From: Firmicutes bacterium ADurb.Bin146
GTDB taxonomy: Bacteria; Bacillota; Clostridia; DUPQ01
Direction of reading: 5' to 3'
NCBI GenBank assembly: GCA_002070475.1
Contig: MWDI01000057.1
Span: 62,001 to 126,000 of the forward strand
Length of the DNA stretch: 64,000 nucleotides
Shown: positions 36,199 through 45,371 of the stretch, piece after piece
How positions within the stretch are numbered: position 1 is the stretch's first letter
Layout: every line of letters starts with the position of its first letter
Position numbers and translations under genes: made by a program
The notes under the pieces: generated by a model
Database searches by the model: none
Seen by the model: only the letters and a program-made list of their open reading frames with translations
What the model was told of the DNA's origin: nothing

Positions 36199-37465
36199 AC
36201 CTTTAGCTTACAGAATGAGTCCAAGGTCTTTGGGTGAGTTTGTAGGACAAAAGCATATAGTAGGAGAAAAAAAACTTTTAAGAAGATTAATAGAAGCAGA
36301 TAATCTTCATTCCATAATTTTTTTTGGACCTCCAGGGACTGGTAAAACAGCTCTTGCACGTATAATTGCAAATATGACCAAGTCTTCATTCGTATCCCTG
36401 AATGCTGTAACTTGTGGAATATCTGATATAAAGCAAATTGTTTCTGATACCAAGAATCAGTTTTTAAATCCTAATGGACGTACTTTACTATTTCTTGATG
36501 AGATACATAGATTTAATAAAGCTCAGCAGGATTCATTACTTCCACATGTAGAAGATGGGACAATTGTATTAATTGGAGCTACAACCGAAAATCCATATTT
36601 CGAGGTAAATAAAGCATTAATATCACGTTCAACGGTATTTATGCTCAATCCACTAACTAAAGAAGACATATTTATAATTCTTAAAAACGCATTATATGAC
36701 AAGGAAAGAGGTCTTGGCGAATATGATGTAGAAATTGAAGATAAAATTCTGCTTACGCTTGCATCTTCGTGTTCTGGAGATGCAAGAATAGCTCTTAATG
36801 CACTGGAACTAGCCGTACAGACTACAAAATGCGATAAATATGGAAAAATTATAATAACATCAGATGTCTTAAAAGAATGTATACAGAACAATACTATACG
36901 CTTTGATAAAAATGGTGAAGAACACTACGATAACATTAGTGCCTTTATAAAATCAATGCGAGGTTCTTCTCCTGATGGAACCTTGTTTTATTTAGGTAAA
37001 GCATTAATTGCAGGAGAAGATATTAATTTTATTGCAAGAAGAATAGTAATATGTGCCGCTGAAGATGTAGGGCTTGCTAACCCGAATGCATTAGTTGTAG
37101 CACAATCTGCAGCAGATGCTGTTAGAATGATAGGTATGCCAGAATCTGCTCTTATACTTGCCCAGGCAGCAGCTTATGTGGCTGTTTCAGAAAAATCAAA
37201 TGCATGTTCGGCAGGTATCTTTAATGTTATGCAGGACATAAAAAACTTTGATACCGGAACCATTCCTATGTGGCTAAGAAATGCACCTATTGAAGAAATG
37301 AAAGATCATGGTTATTCGCTAGGCTATAAATATGCTCATGACTATAATGGAAATTATATTGAACAACAATATCTGCCTGATATAATTAAGGATAAGATAT
37401 ACTTTAAACCGACACAAAATGGTGATGAAGGGAAACTTACAGAATGGATGAAAAAAAGAAAATAA
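36188..37465 (+). CDS. rarA: Replication-associated recombination protein RarA
   Basis: RarA (MgsA) is an AAA+ ATPase acting at stalled forks. The 425-residue product has Walker [10 protein letters not shown], Walker [17 protein letters not shown], sensor [12 protein letters not shown], and the C-terminal tetramer domain with [12 protein letters not shown]. The ATG overlaps the glyA end by 11 bases; its stop overlaps the next small gene by 22 bases. Ribosome binding is weak, so translational coupling is likely. Confidence 0.94.
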   Translation: MNNEPLAYRMSPRSLGEFVGQKHIVGEKKLLRRLIEADNLHSIIFFGPPGTGKTALARIIANMTKSSFVSLNAVTCGISDIKQIVSDTKNQFLNPNGRTLLFLDEIHRFNKAQQDSLLPHVEDGTIVLIGATTENPYFEVNKALISRSTVFMLNPLTKEDIFIILKNALYDKERGLGEYDVEIEDKILLTLASSCSGDARIALNALELAVQTTKCDKYGKIIITSDVLKECIQNNTIRFDKNGEEHYDNISAFIKSMRGSSPDGTLFYLGKALIAGEDINFIARRIVICAAEDVGLANPNALVVAQSAADAVRMIGMPESALILAQAAAYVAVSEKSNACSAGIFNVMQDIKNFDTGTIPMWLRNAPIEEMKDHGYSLGYKYAHDYNGNYIEQQYLPDIIKDKIYFKPTQNGDEGKLTEWMKKRK

Positions 37466-37674
37466 AATTTAAAAGAGTACTAGCATGGATATATCTTGTA
37501 CTTTTTGTATTTGTAATATTGAATCTGATGGTATTTGATTTTTATAAAGATATATTCCTATTTGCGTATATACTTTTAATAATCATATATTTTATAATTT
37601 TCAGAAACACATCATCAGAAAAAGCAAGCAAAAATGACACTGAAAATACTAATAATACAACTATAGAGAAATAG
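37444..37674 (+). CDS. Small membrane protein, two helices, unknown
   Basis: I do not recognise this 76-residue protein. It starts with a lysine-rich [11 protein letters not shown], has two hydrophobic segments (about residues 12-29 and 35-54) and a charged, Asn/Thr-rich tail that is probably inside. It overlaps rarA by 22 bases and is followed nine bases later by iscS, so it is likely in the same transcript. It has no homology signal that I can use. Confidence 0.55.
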   Translation: MDEKKKIKFKRVLAWIYLVLFVFVILNLMVFDFYKDIFLFAYILLIIIYFIIFRNTSSEKASKNDTENTNNTTIEK

Positions 37675-37683
37675 GAGACTTAT

Positions 37684-38862
37684 ATGAAAAAAATATATTT
37701 AGATCATGCAGCAACAACTCAGCTTGATCAAAACGTTTTAGAGAAAATGATGCCATATATGAGAAATTATTATGGAAATCCTTCTTCAATATATACTTTA
37801 GGCCGTGAAAACAAAAAGGCAATTGAGGATTCAAGAGAAAAAATTGCATCATGTTTTAATTGTAAAAGCAGTGAAATTTATTTCACTTCATGTGGAACAG
37901 AAAGCGACAATTGGGCAATAAAAGGCATATGTTCTTTTAATAAAAACAAAGGTATGCATATAATAACTACGAATATAGAACACCATGCAGTACTTGACAC
38001 TTACCTGTACATGAAAAAACAAGGTTTCAATATTACGATTGTACCTGTCGAAAAAAATGGAATTATAGATCCTGCAAAAATTGAAAAAGAAATCCGTAAA
38101 GATACTATACTTATATCAGTAATGTTTGCAAATAACGAAATAGGTACTATACAGCCAATTGCTCAAATTGGCGCTATTGCGAAAAAACACAGTGTAATAT
38201 TCCATACTGATGCAGTACAGGCAGCTGGATCTGTTGAGATAGATGTACAAAAAATGAATATTGACTTAATGTCAATATCAGCACATAAATTTTATGGCCC
38301 TAAAGGTGTAGGAGCGCTTTATATAAGAAGAGGGATTATGATTGATAACCTTTTCCATGGAGGAGGACAAGAAAAAACAAGAAGAGCAGCAACCGAAAAT
38401 ATATCTGGAATAGTTGGTATGGCTGAAGCTTTAAAATTATCTGTCGATAATATGCAGATTTATAATAAACATATAAGAACAATAAGAGACGCTGTAAAAA
38501 AGGGTATTGAAGAAAAAATACCTTATATAATTTTTAATGGTGATGCTGATGAAAGACTTGTAAATAATATCAATTTTTGTTTTAGGTTTATTGAAGGCGA
38601 GTCCCTGATATTAATGTTGGATTTTAAAGGTATATCTGCATCTTCCGGCTCTGCTTGCACATCGGGTTCACTTGACCCTTCACATGTGCTTTTAGCACTT
38701 GGATTACCTCATGAAGTAGCACATGGTTCCTTGAGGCTTACTTTTGGAAGAGATAACAGTATTGATGATGTAGATTATATAGTTGATAATGTTGCTGAAG
38801 TTGTAGAAAAACTCAGGCAGATGTCACCTTTATTTGAGACTTTTTTAAAAGAAAAGTCATAA
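37684..38862 (+). CDS. iscS: Cysteine desulfurase, IscS/NifS type
   Basis: The enzyme takes sulfur from cysteine for Fe-S clusters. The 392-residue protein starts with YLDHAATT, has the PLP lysine in SISAHKFYGPKGVG, and the active-site cysteine loop SSGSACTSGSLDPSHVL. GGAG precedes the ATG. iscU follows 55 bases later with its own promoter, so this is the desulfurase that feeds scaffold assembly. A second desulfurase (56.1 kb) is paired with thiI. Confidence 0.95.
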   Translation: MKKIYLDHAATTQLDQNVLEKMMPYMRNYYGNPSSIYTLGRENKKAIEDSREKIASCFNCKSSEIYFTSCGTESDNWAIKGICSFNKNKGMHIITTNIEHHAVLDTYLYMKKQGFNITIVPVEKNGIIDPAKIEKEIRKDTILISVMFANNEIGTIQPIAQIGAIAKKHSVIFHTDAVQAAGSVEIDVQKMNIDLMSISAHKFYGPKGVGALYIRRGIMIDNLFHGGGQEKTRRAATENISGIVGMAEALKLSVDNMQIYNKHIRTIRDAVKKGIEEKIPYIIFNGDADERLVNNINFCFRFIEGESLILMLDFKGISASSGSACTSGSLDPSHVLLALGLPHEVAHGSLRLTFGRDNSIDDVDYIVDNVAEVVEKLRQMSPLFETFLKEKS

Positions 38863-38883
38863 TTTAAATTATTATCAATGATA

Positions 38884-38892
38884 TGGTATAAT
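38884..38892 (+). promoter_or_regulatory. Extended -10 promoter of iscU
   Basis: TG-G-TATAAT lies 25 bases before the iscU ATG. The first ATG after it (38900) opens a four-codon frame, MKGE, that contains the ribosome binding site. Confidence 0.55.
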
Positions 38893-38899
38893 ATAATGA

Positions 38900-38914
38900 A
38901 TGAAAGGAGAATGA
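38900..38914 (+). other. Possible leaderless mini-ORF before iscU
   Basis: ATG AAA GGA GAA TGA begins seven bases after the -10 and ends three bases before the iscU ATG. It may be only the leader that holds the AAAGGAG site. Confidence 0.2.
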
Positions 38915-38917
38915 TTA

Positions 38918-39346
38918 ATGTACAGTGCAAAAGTTATGGATCATTTTTCAAATCCACGCAATGTAGGCGAACTTGCTGATGCCAATGCTATAGGCGAAGT
39001 GGGTAATGCAAAATGTGGGGATATTATGAAAATATATATGAAAATTGAAGACAGCATCATAAAAGATGTTAGTTTCAAGACATTTGGCTGCGGTGCAGCT
39101 ATTGCTACAAGCAGCATGGCTACCGAGCTTGTAAAAGGTAAAAGTATTGAAGAAGCTTTATCTTTAACTAATAAAGCTGTTATGGATGCTCTTGATGGTC
39201 TTCCTCCTGTTAAAGTACACTGCTCAGTACTTGCAGAAGAAGCAATAAAAGCTGCAATAAATAACTACAAAAAAAGTATTGGAGAACAGGTTAATGATGA
39301 TGAATATACTTGTAACTCCTGTTGCCATAATAAAAAATGCGAATAG
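38918..39346 (+). CDS. iscU: Fe-S cluster scaffold protein IscU/NifU-like
   Basis: This 142-residue scaffold assembles Fe-S clusters with the desulfurase. The three conserved cysteines are in NAKCGD, TFGCGA and VHCSVL. The C-terminus carries extra cysteines (CNSCCHNKKCE), seen in some clostridial homologues; the purpose is unknown. AAAGGAG precedes the ATG. The M18 aminopeptidase gene follows after nine bases. Confidence 0.94.
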   Translation: MYSAKVMDHFSNPRNVGELADANAIGEVGNAKCGDIMKIYMKIEDSIIKDVSFKTFGCGAAIATSSMATELVKGKSIEEALSLTNKAVMDALDGLPPVKVHCSVLAEEAIKAAINNYKKSIGEQVNDDEYTCNSCCHNKKCE

Positions 39347-39355
39347 AGGTATAAA

Positions 39356-40804
39356 ATGGTAGAGAATAAGGATGTTAAAAATTTGCTTTTTTATGAAAGA
39401 AAAAATGTATGGAAAGAAATTTCAGAAGACCAGGTAACAGCCATTAATCAGTTTTCCGATGGATATAAGGAATTTCTTAACCAATGTAAAACTGAGAGAG
39501 AATGTGTTAAATACATTCATAATCTCTGTTTATCAAAAGAGAATAGTTTTATTTCATTAAAAAGCGCATACAAAAACAAACAACAGCTTCATCCTGGAGA
39601 TAAACTTTATTACATAGAAAACAATAAAGCTATGATTCTTATTACTATAGGGAAAGAAGGTCTTTCACAAGGTATAAAGATAATAGGATCACATATAGAT
39701 GCTCCAAGACTTGATTTAAAACCTCTTCCTATTTTTGAAGATACTGAGCTTGGTTTTTTAAAAACTCATTATTACGGCGGAATAAGAAAATATCAATGGG
39801 TGACAATACCTTTAGCAATTCATGGCATTATCTATAAGAATGATGGTTCTGAAGTAGAGATTACTATAGGTGAGAATGATACTGACCCTGTATTCGTAAT
39901 TCCTGATCTTCTACCTCATCTTGCTGCTGAACAAAATAAGCTTCCATTAAAAGAGGCTATTCCTGGAGAAAGCCTTAACTTACTTATGGGTTCTGTACCT
40001 AATATCGACACAGAGGTGTCTGATAAGGTAAAAGCGACAATTTTACAGTTACTTAATAATAAGTATGGTATTACTGAAAAAGACTTTATAAATGCAGAAA
40101 TAGAGGTAGTTCCAGCCTTAAAAGCAAGAGATGTAGGTATTGATAAATCTTTTGTTGGAGCATATGGTCATGATGACAGGGTATGTGCATATACATCACT
40201 AATGGCATTTTATGAATCAAGTAATACCATTAACGATAAAACATGTTACTGTTATTTTTCTGATAAGGAAGAGATAGGATCTAACGGCAATACCGGAGCT
40301 CAATGTGATACTATAACATATGTCACTGAACTTATTTCTGAATTACTTGATATATCAGAAATCAAAGAAAAACAACATCATAACATTAAAAATATCTTAA
40401 GAGAATCAGTTATGCTTTCAGCAGATGTGACTGCAGCATTTGACCCTAACCATAAGGCTGTTTTTGAAGCAAATAACTCTGCTTATGTAAATAGAGGTAT
40501 AGCAATTTGCAAGTATACAGGTTCTGGCGGTAAAGGTGGAGCAAGTGATGCTAATGCAGAATTCGTAAATTCTATTACTAAATTATTTGATCAAAGTGAT
40601 GATATTGTCTGGCAGATAGCCGAACTTGGCAAGATTGATGTAGGTGGTGGAGGAACAATTGCAAAATTTGCGGCACAAATTGGTATAAATGTACTGGACG
40701 CTGGTGTACCTCTGCTTTCTATGCATGCCCCATATGAACTTGCAAGCAAAGCAGATATATATATGACATATAAAGCTTTCAAAGCATTCTACGAAAATCT
40801 TTAA
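39356..40804 (+). CDS. M18 family aminopeptidase
   Basis: The 482-residue protein is a zinc aminopeptidase of family M18 (aspartyl aminopeptidase-like). Metal and catalytic motifs are GSHIDAPRLDLKP, AYGHDDRVCAY, DKEEIGSNG and LSADVTAAFDP, with a final MHAPYELASKAD. It probably removes N-terminal acidic residues from peptides in the cytoplasm. GAGG precedes the ATG. A bidirectional terminator follows. Confidence 0.93.
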   Translation: MVENKDVKNLLFYERKNVWKEISEDQVTAINQFSDGYKEFLNQCKTERECVKYIHNLCLSKENSFISLKSAYKNKQQLHPGDKLYYIENNKAMILITIGKEGLSQGIKIIGSHIDAPRLDLKPLPIFEDTELGFLKTHYYGGIRKYQWVTIPLAIHGIIYKNDGSEVEITIGENDTDPVFVIPDLLPHLAAEQNKLPLKEAIPGESLNLLMGSVPNIDTEVSDKVKATILQLLNNKYGITEKDFINAEIEVVPALKARDVGIDKSFVGAYGHDDRVCAYTSLMAFYESSNTINDKTCYCYFSDKEEIGSNGNTGAQCDTITYVTELISELLDISEIKEKQHHNIKNILRESVMLSADVTAAFDPNHKAVFEANNSAYVNRGIAICKYTGSGGKGGASDANAEFVNSITKLFDQSDDIVWQIAELGKIDVGGGGTIAKFAAQIGINVLDAGVPLLSMHAPYELASKADIYMTYKAFKAFYENL

Positions 40805-40810
40805 TGACTT

Positions 40811-40835
40811 AAAAAGACCTCAAGGTCTTTTTTTT
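40811..40835. terminator. Bidirectional terminator after aminopeptidase
   Basis: AAAGACC and GGTCTTT with a four-base loop and T runs on one side and A on the other. It serves the aminopeptidase and, in reverse, the convergent minus-strand gene. Confidence 0.85.
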
Positions 40836-40884
40836 GTATCGTTTTACTTTTAAATATTTACTTGAAATAATGCATTATGGATGT

Positions 40885-41622
40885 TTACATGTTTAATTTA
40901 TAAAGATATGCATTTCTTTTTTTATCTGAAATATGAATTAAATCGAGATGATTCAATATGTTAAGTACAATACCTGCCAATTTCTTATTGATTTTCATAT
41001 TATCTGCATATTGTTTTACTGAAAATGGTTGATTCAGATTAGCAGGAATAAAATATAAGTAGTCTTCTTTTTGCGTCAAAGAAAGACTGCTATAAATTTT
41101 TATTGGAATTCGTTCATATCGTGAAGAACCTTTTTTCAAATCTTCACTCCAACCGTTTAAAATCCTGTATTCGTTCAAATCTATTAGAAAAAGCTTAATA
41201 CTTAGCCTTTCATTTTTTAAATACATTTTTATTTTATATAATTCCTTGAAAGAATCAAAATAACTTCCTTTTTTAGGACTTTTTCTTTTTTTTGATATTG
41301 TGCCATCTTTATCATTAATCCAGTAAATCCATTTATTATATGCAATAGGATAAATTATAGTTACATTGTAATTAGTAAGGAATGAAGTGAGTTTAGTTCT
41401 TAATTTATTAAAGGAGGAGGTCTGAATCTCATAAATCATCTTGTCTTTATAAATATCAGCATAAAAATTATTTATCTTTATTTCATGATAAAACGTATCA
41501 GGTTCTATATAATATTTCAAAATCGAGTGTAGTTTCTTTTCTCCGAGAACACCGATACATTTTTTATCTTGATAAATGCCTATACCTTTATTATATGCTT
41601 TTGTAAAGCTGTCATCATCCAT
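40885..41622 (-). CDS. Uncharacterised PD-(D/E)XK-like protein with C-terminal winged helix
   Basis: I cannot name this 245-residue protein. The N-terminal half has features of a PD-(D/E)XK nuclease fold: GVLGEKKLHSILKYY, then NFYADIY with an Asp, and YEIQTSSFNKLRTKL with E-x-Q, spaced as in that superfamily. A strongly basic stretch with SKKRKSPKKGS follows. The C-terminal 60 residues (FSVKQYADNMKINKKLAGIVLNILNHLDLI) look like a winged helix. I recall similar proteins in Clostridia, always uncharacterised. It follows the LCP gene by four bases and has no ribosome binding site of its own, so it is likely coupled. The association with a wall-gene neighbour may be accidental. Confidence 0.55.
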   Translation of the reverse strand: MDDDSFTKAYNKGIGIYQDKKCIGVLGEKKLHSILKYYIEPDTFYHEIKINNFYADIYKDKMIYEIQTSSFNKLRTKLTSFLTNYNVTIIYPIAYNKWIYWINDKDGTISKKRKSPKKGSYFDSFKELYKIKMYLKNERLSIKLFLIDLNEYRILNGWSEDLKKGSSRYERIPIKIYSSLSLTQKEDYLYFIPANLNQPFSVKQYADNMKINKKLAGIVLNILNHLDLIHISDKKRNAYLYKLNM

Positions 41623-41626
41623 TAAT

Positions 41627-42676
41627 CTAATCCAGCTTTGTATAAAATGAATTTTTAATTATTGTTGATACAGCAGGTATATCTATTTGATAATAAGTTG
41701 TGCCTGATATATTTTCAGAAGAGCCGGGAAGGGTATACCATTTAATACCTTTCCAGGTGAAGTTCTCATTTGTGTCAGTTGGTACAGATTTCATTATTAT
41801 ATCCAGTATGTTTTGAGCATCATTTAAAGTAATGTATAAATCCAAATCATTGTATACGATTGATAATAAACTCGTTAATTTATTTATAAGATTTCTTTTT
41901 GTCATCTCAAACATCTGGTCAATGAAAGCATTTAAAATCTGTTTGTTCATTTCTATCCTGTTTAAATCTGAACCTTCAGCATAATATTCATCAAGTTCGT
42001 TCGATGCAGTTCCTGGTGCAGGTTGCCTAAATCTCAGAAGTTTAACAACTTCAGTACCGGTAAGATGCTTTTCACCTTTTTTAAATTCGATTACAAGTTC
42101 CTGTGCCGGATCATATATTCCAGTGACAGGATCAATACCATTATCATAATAGTACATATCTGCAGGAATATGGAAATATAATCCTCCCATCTCATCAATT
42201 ATTTTTTGGACAACAGAAATATTTAATTTTACAGTATATTTAATTTCAGTGCCAAGGAGCTCTTCAAAAATATCAATTACTTTTTCGTCTTTTAAAATTG
42301 TATTTGTTGATGTGGAATAAATAGAAACAGCCTTCTGTTGATTTTTAACTAGAGTATCTCTTGGTATACTCATAGCGCTTACCTTACTGTTTTGTGAATC
42401 AATATTAAAAAGAATTATCGTATCAGTATCATAACCTTTTATATCAGTAACAAATAAAAGTATATTAAAAGGTTGTTGTTTTGTTTCTACATAACGATCC
42501 AGCCAATCTGGATTTTCTTTATCTGAATTGCTTGAATATTCGGAGTTATTATTAATATTCACTGAATCTGCTTTTTGTTGCTTAACATTTATAAGTATTA
42601 CTGCAATCAAGCCTGTGATTATCAATATGGTAAACATTGCTGATACGAATACTGAAAGGAATTTCTTTAAAATCAT
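41627..42676 (-). CDS. LytR-CpsA-Psr family protein
   Basis: LCP proteins attach wall polymers to peptidoglycan. The 349-residue protein has an N-terminal membrane anchor (residues 6-30), then LCP motifs: a phosphate-binding region ILLFVTDIKGYDTDTIILFN, SIPRDTLV, GGLYFHIP and LLRFRQ ... GSDLNRIEMNKQIL. In typical members the first motif has G-S-D-x-R and R-(S/T)-D-T; here those arginines appear altered. AGGAGG precedes the ATG and a promoter lies upstream. Confidence 0.88.
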   Translation of the reverse strand: MILKKFLSVFVSAMFTILIITGLIAVILINVKQQKADSVNINNNSEYSSNSDKENPDWLDRYVETKQQPFNILLFVTDIKGYDTDTIILFNIDSQNSKVSAMSIPRDTLVKNQQKAVSIYSTSTNTILKDEKVIDIFEELLGTEIKYTVKLNISVVQKIIDEMGGLYFHIPADMYYYDNGIDPVTGIYDPAQELVIEFKKGEKHLTGTEVVKLLRFRQPAPGTASNELDEYYAEGSDLNRIEMNKQILNAFIDQMFEMTKRNLINKLTSLLSIVYNDLDLYITLNDAQNILDIIMKSVPTDTNENFTWKGIKWYTLPGSSENISGTTYYQIDIPAVSTIIKNSFYTKLD

Positions 42677-42707
42677 ACTGCCTCCTCATAAATTCAAAAC
42701 CTAATAT

Positions 42708-42736
42708 ATTTTACCTTATACTAATCTTATTGTAAA
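42708..42736 (-). promoter_or_regulatory. Promoter of the LCP gene
   Basis: On the minus strand TTTACA, 17 bases and TAAAAT, about 30 bases before the LCP ATG. Confidence 0.6.
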
Positions 42737-42806
42737 GTATAGTAAAAGTATGGTAGTATTGCATATTATACGTTTTTTTACTATTAAAGTTCCAAATCAT
42801 TCTTTA

Positions 42807-43775
42807 TCATTCTTTAATTTCTTTTTTATAATTTGATAAAGGATTGTTTTTTGTTGCATTTCTTAACTGTTCGTCATCAAGATGTGTGTAAATTTCAGTT
42901 GTGGCAATACTTTCATGACCAAGTATACGCTGTAATGCTCTGATATCCACATTACCATGTTTATACATCAAGGTTGCTGCAGTGTGCCTTAATTTATGTG
43001 CAGAATACTGAGTAACATCTATACCTGCATTAAAAAGTTGTTTTTTAACAATTACATGCACTGTTTTTCTGCTTATTCTTGAATGTCTTTCACTTAAAAA
43101 AAGAGCATTCTTATCAATTGCTTTATCATTTGGACGTACTTTAAGATACTCATTAATTGCATTCTTACAAGCTTCATTAAGATAAATAGTACGTTCCTTG
43201 TTTCCTTTCCCTGATATTTTAATAGTATCATCTCTGTAGTCGCTTATATTTATACCTACAAGTTCAGAAATTCTTATCCCACAATTAAGAAAAAGTGTTA
43301 GCATAGCAAAATCTCTTTTTTCGTGCCTACTGGATACATTGTCCAGAAGTTTTGTACTTTCTTCTAGATTCAAATAGCGGGGGAGACCTTTTTTATGTTT
43401 TGGAGTTTCAAGTTCCAAGGAAGGATTAACATTTATTAGTTTAACTTTTGAAAAGAGATATTTATAAAAAGATCTTAGAGAAGCGACTTTTCTTGCTCTT
43501 GTTTTAGAAGATGCCTTTCTATTTCTAGATAAAAATGTCATGTATGCATAAAAATCTGACAAAGTAAGTTTTTCAAGCACAGAAACCTGAATGTCTTTTA
43601 CATTTATATCATCAAATTCATCTTTTACATTAAATTTAAGTATTTTCACAAACCTCAAAAACATACGAATATCATAATAATATTCATTAACTGTCTGAAT
43701 AGATCTGTTTTGTATTGTTTCTAGATATGATAAAAAATCCCTGCAGTATTCAGGAAGATCATCATACTTTAGCAT
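42807..43775 (-). CDS. Tyrosine recombinase XerC/XerD type
   Basis: The 322-residue tyrosine recombinase has an N-terminal SAM-like domain and the catalytic set: Arg168 in CGIRISEL, a Lys near 190-193 in GKGNKER, His260 and Arg263 in HKLRHT, His287 in LGHES and Tyr296 in TEIYTH. Length and neighbours fit a housekeeping chromosome-dimer resolvase rather than a phage integrase. ATG 43775 is preceded by GGAG at good spacing; an ATG at 43781 is too close to it. The start overlaps gltX by 14 bases. XerC and XerD cannot be told apart here. Confidence 0.9.
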   Translation of the reverse strand: MLKYDDLPEYCRDFLSYLETIQNRSIQTVNEYYYDIRMFLRFVKILKFNVKDEFDDINVKDIQVSVLEKLTLSDFYAYMTFLSRNRKASSKTRARKVASLRSFYKYLFSKVKLINVNPSLELETPKHKKGLPRYLNLEESTKLLDNVSSRHEKRDFAMLTLFLNCGIRISELVGINISDYRDDTIKISGKGNKERTIYLNEACKNAINEYLKVRPNDKAIDKNALFLSERHSRISRKTVHVIVKKQLFNAGIDVTQYSAHKLRHTAATLMYKHGNVDIRALQRILGHESIATTEIYTHLDDEQLRNATKNNPLSNYKKEIKE

Positions 43776-45231
43776 TTTCATTCTCCAACTGGGTTATTGC
43801 ACCATTAATTCTTTTTAATGTTTCTTGTTTTCCTAGTATGTCAGCAATTTCCACAGCTCCTCCAGGAGTAACAAGCATCCCGCTTAAAGCTATCCTAACC
43901 GGCCACATTACTAATCCGTTTTTAACTCCAAGCTCTTCTGCTGTGCATGTAAACATTTCGTAAATTGTGTCATGATCAAAAATATCCATATCAAGAATCT
44001 TATTTTTTATAATAGGTAAGATTTTTTTAGCTTCCTGAATAGTGCATTTGCTTTTTTTATTATCATAAAGAAGTACATCTATCGGCACGGGATTTTGAAG
44101 AAAAGAAATCATATCTGGAATTTCATTAAGCACCTCGACACGTTTTTGAATCATTGAACAAATTTTCATTTTATCTAGTTTGTTTACAAAAGCTTTGTCT
44201 ATCCATGATGAAGCAATTTCAGTAAATTCCTCAAGAGTTTTTTTTCTGATATATTCACCATTCATCCATCTAAGTTTATCAGTATCATATGTTGAAGGTG
44301 ATTTACTTATTCCTTTAATATCGAATATTTTTTCTAATTCGCTAAGCGTGAAGAATTCTTGTTCTGTACCACTGCTCCATCCTAGCAATACAATAAAATT
44401 CACAATTGCTTCTGGAAGATAACCTGCATCGATAAGATCAGAAAAATAAGCGTCCCCGCTACGTTTTGATATCTTTCCACCGCCTTGTTTAACAACCAAG
44501 GGAAGATGAACGAAAATAGGAGGTTCCCAGCCAAAAGCTTCATACAAACGGACATATTTAGGAGTAGATGTTATATATTCGCTACCTCTTACTACATGGG
44601 AGATTTTCATGAGATGATCATCAATAACATTAGCAAAATTATATGTAGGAAATCCATCTGACTTTATTAATATCTGATCTTCAAGAACATCATTATCAAA
44701 AGTAATATCACCATATACAGCATCATTATATGTTGTAGTTCCTTTATCTGGCATTAACTGACGAATGACAAAAGGTTCTTTGGCATCAAGCCTTTTCTGA
44801 ATTTCATCAGCAGATAGATTAAGACAGTGCCTGTCATACTTAAACTGTATTTTTTTCTCTTCGGCTTCTAAACGAAGGTCTTCAAGCCTTTTTTCTGAAC
44901 AGAAACAATAATAAGCTTTTTTATTTTCAATTAACTTTTTGGCATATGGAAGATAAATATCTTTTCTTTCAGATTGCATATATGGCCCATAATCACCACC
45001 GATATCAGGACCTTCATCATGTTTTATTCCAACTATTTTAAGCGTTTCATAAATAACATTTACTGCGCCTTCAACATATCTCTTCTGATCAGTATCTTCA
45101 ATTCTTAGTATGAATTTACCTTTATTTGCTTTCGCAACAAGATACTCGTAAAGGGCAGATCGTAAATTCCCTATATGTACAAAACCTGTTGGTGATGGAG
45201 CATATCTAGTTCTGACTTCATTATGACACAT
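43762..45231 (-). CDS. gltX: Glutamate-tRNA ligase
   Basis: The 489-residue class I synthetase charges tRNA-Glu (and perhaps tRNA-Gln before amidation; glnS and gatCAB are not visible). It has the HIGH-like motif APSPTGFVHIGNLRSAL and the KMSKS-like KISKRSGD. AAGGAG precedes the ATG. It is transcribed from its own promoter on the minus strand, with xerC overlapping its end. No T-box is seen in the short leader. Confidence 0.95.
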   Translation of the reverse strand: MCHNEVRTRYAPSPTGFVHIGNLRSALYEYLVAKANKGKFILRIEDTDQKRYVEGAVNVIYETLKIVGIKHDEGPDIGGDYGPYMQSERKDIYLPYAKKLIENKKAYYCFCSEKRLEDLRLEAEEKKIQFKYDRHCLNLSADEIQKRLDAKEPFVIRQLMPDKGTTTYNDAVYGDITFDNDVLEDQILIKSDGFPTYNFANVIDDHLMKISHVVRGSEYITSTPKYVRLYEAFGWEPPIFVHLPLVVKQGGGKISKRSGDAYFSDLIDAGYLPEAIVNFIVLLGWSSGTEQEFFTLSELEKIFDIKGISKSPSTYDTDKLRWMNGEYIRKKTLEEFTEIASSWIDKAFVNKLDKMKICSMIQKRVEVLNEIPDMISFLQNPVPIDVLLYDNKKSKCTIQEAKKILPIIKNKILDMDIFDHDTIYEMFTCTAEELGVKNGLVMWPVRIALSGMLVTPGGAVEIADILGKQETLKRINGAITQLENENAKV

Positions 45232-45263
45232 TTTTAAAACTCCTTACTTATTACTTCTTCATA

Positions 45264-45292
45264 ATTATATCATTATGAATATTTTATACAAT
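45264..45292 (-). promoter_or_regulatory. Promoter of gltX
   Basis: On the minus strand ATTGTA, 17 bases, and TG-A-TATAAT. The leader is about 25 bases. Confidence 0.55.
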
Positions 45293-45371
45293 AAAATGCG
45301 TGTCATATTTCTCATCTGTATGTATAATATAGGACAGAATGATTTATTAAGTAGCTAATAAGGAGATACAG

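Noticed and set aside
42807..43775. Tyrosine recombinase as part of a mobile element
   Set aside because: No attachment repeats, no excisionase and no foreign base composition nearby; it overlaps gltX and fits a housekeeping XerC/D.
45232..45371. T-box or riboswitch between gltX and the RACo-like gene
   Set aside because: The region is short, has two divergent promoters and lacks the T-box anti-terminator sequence.
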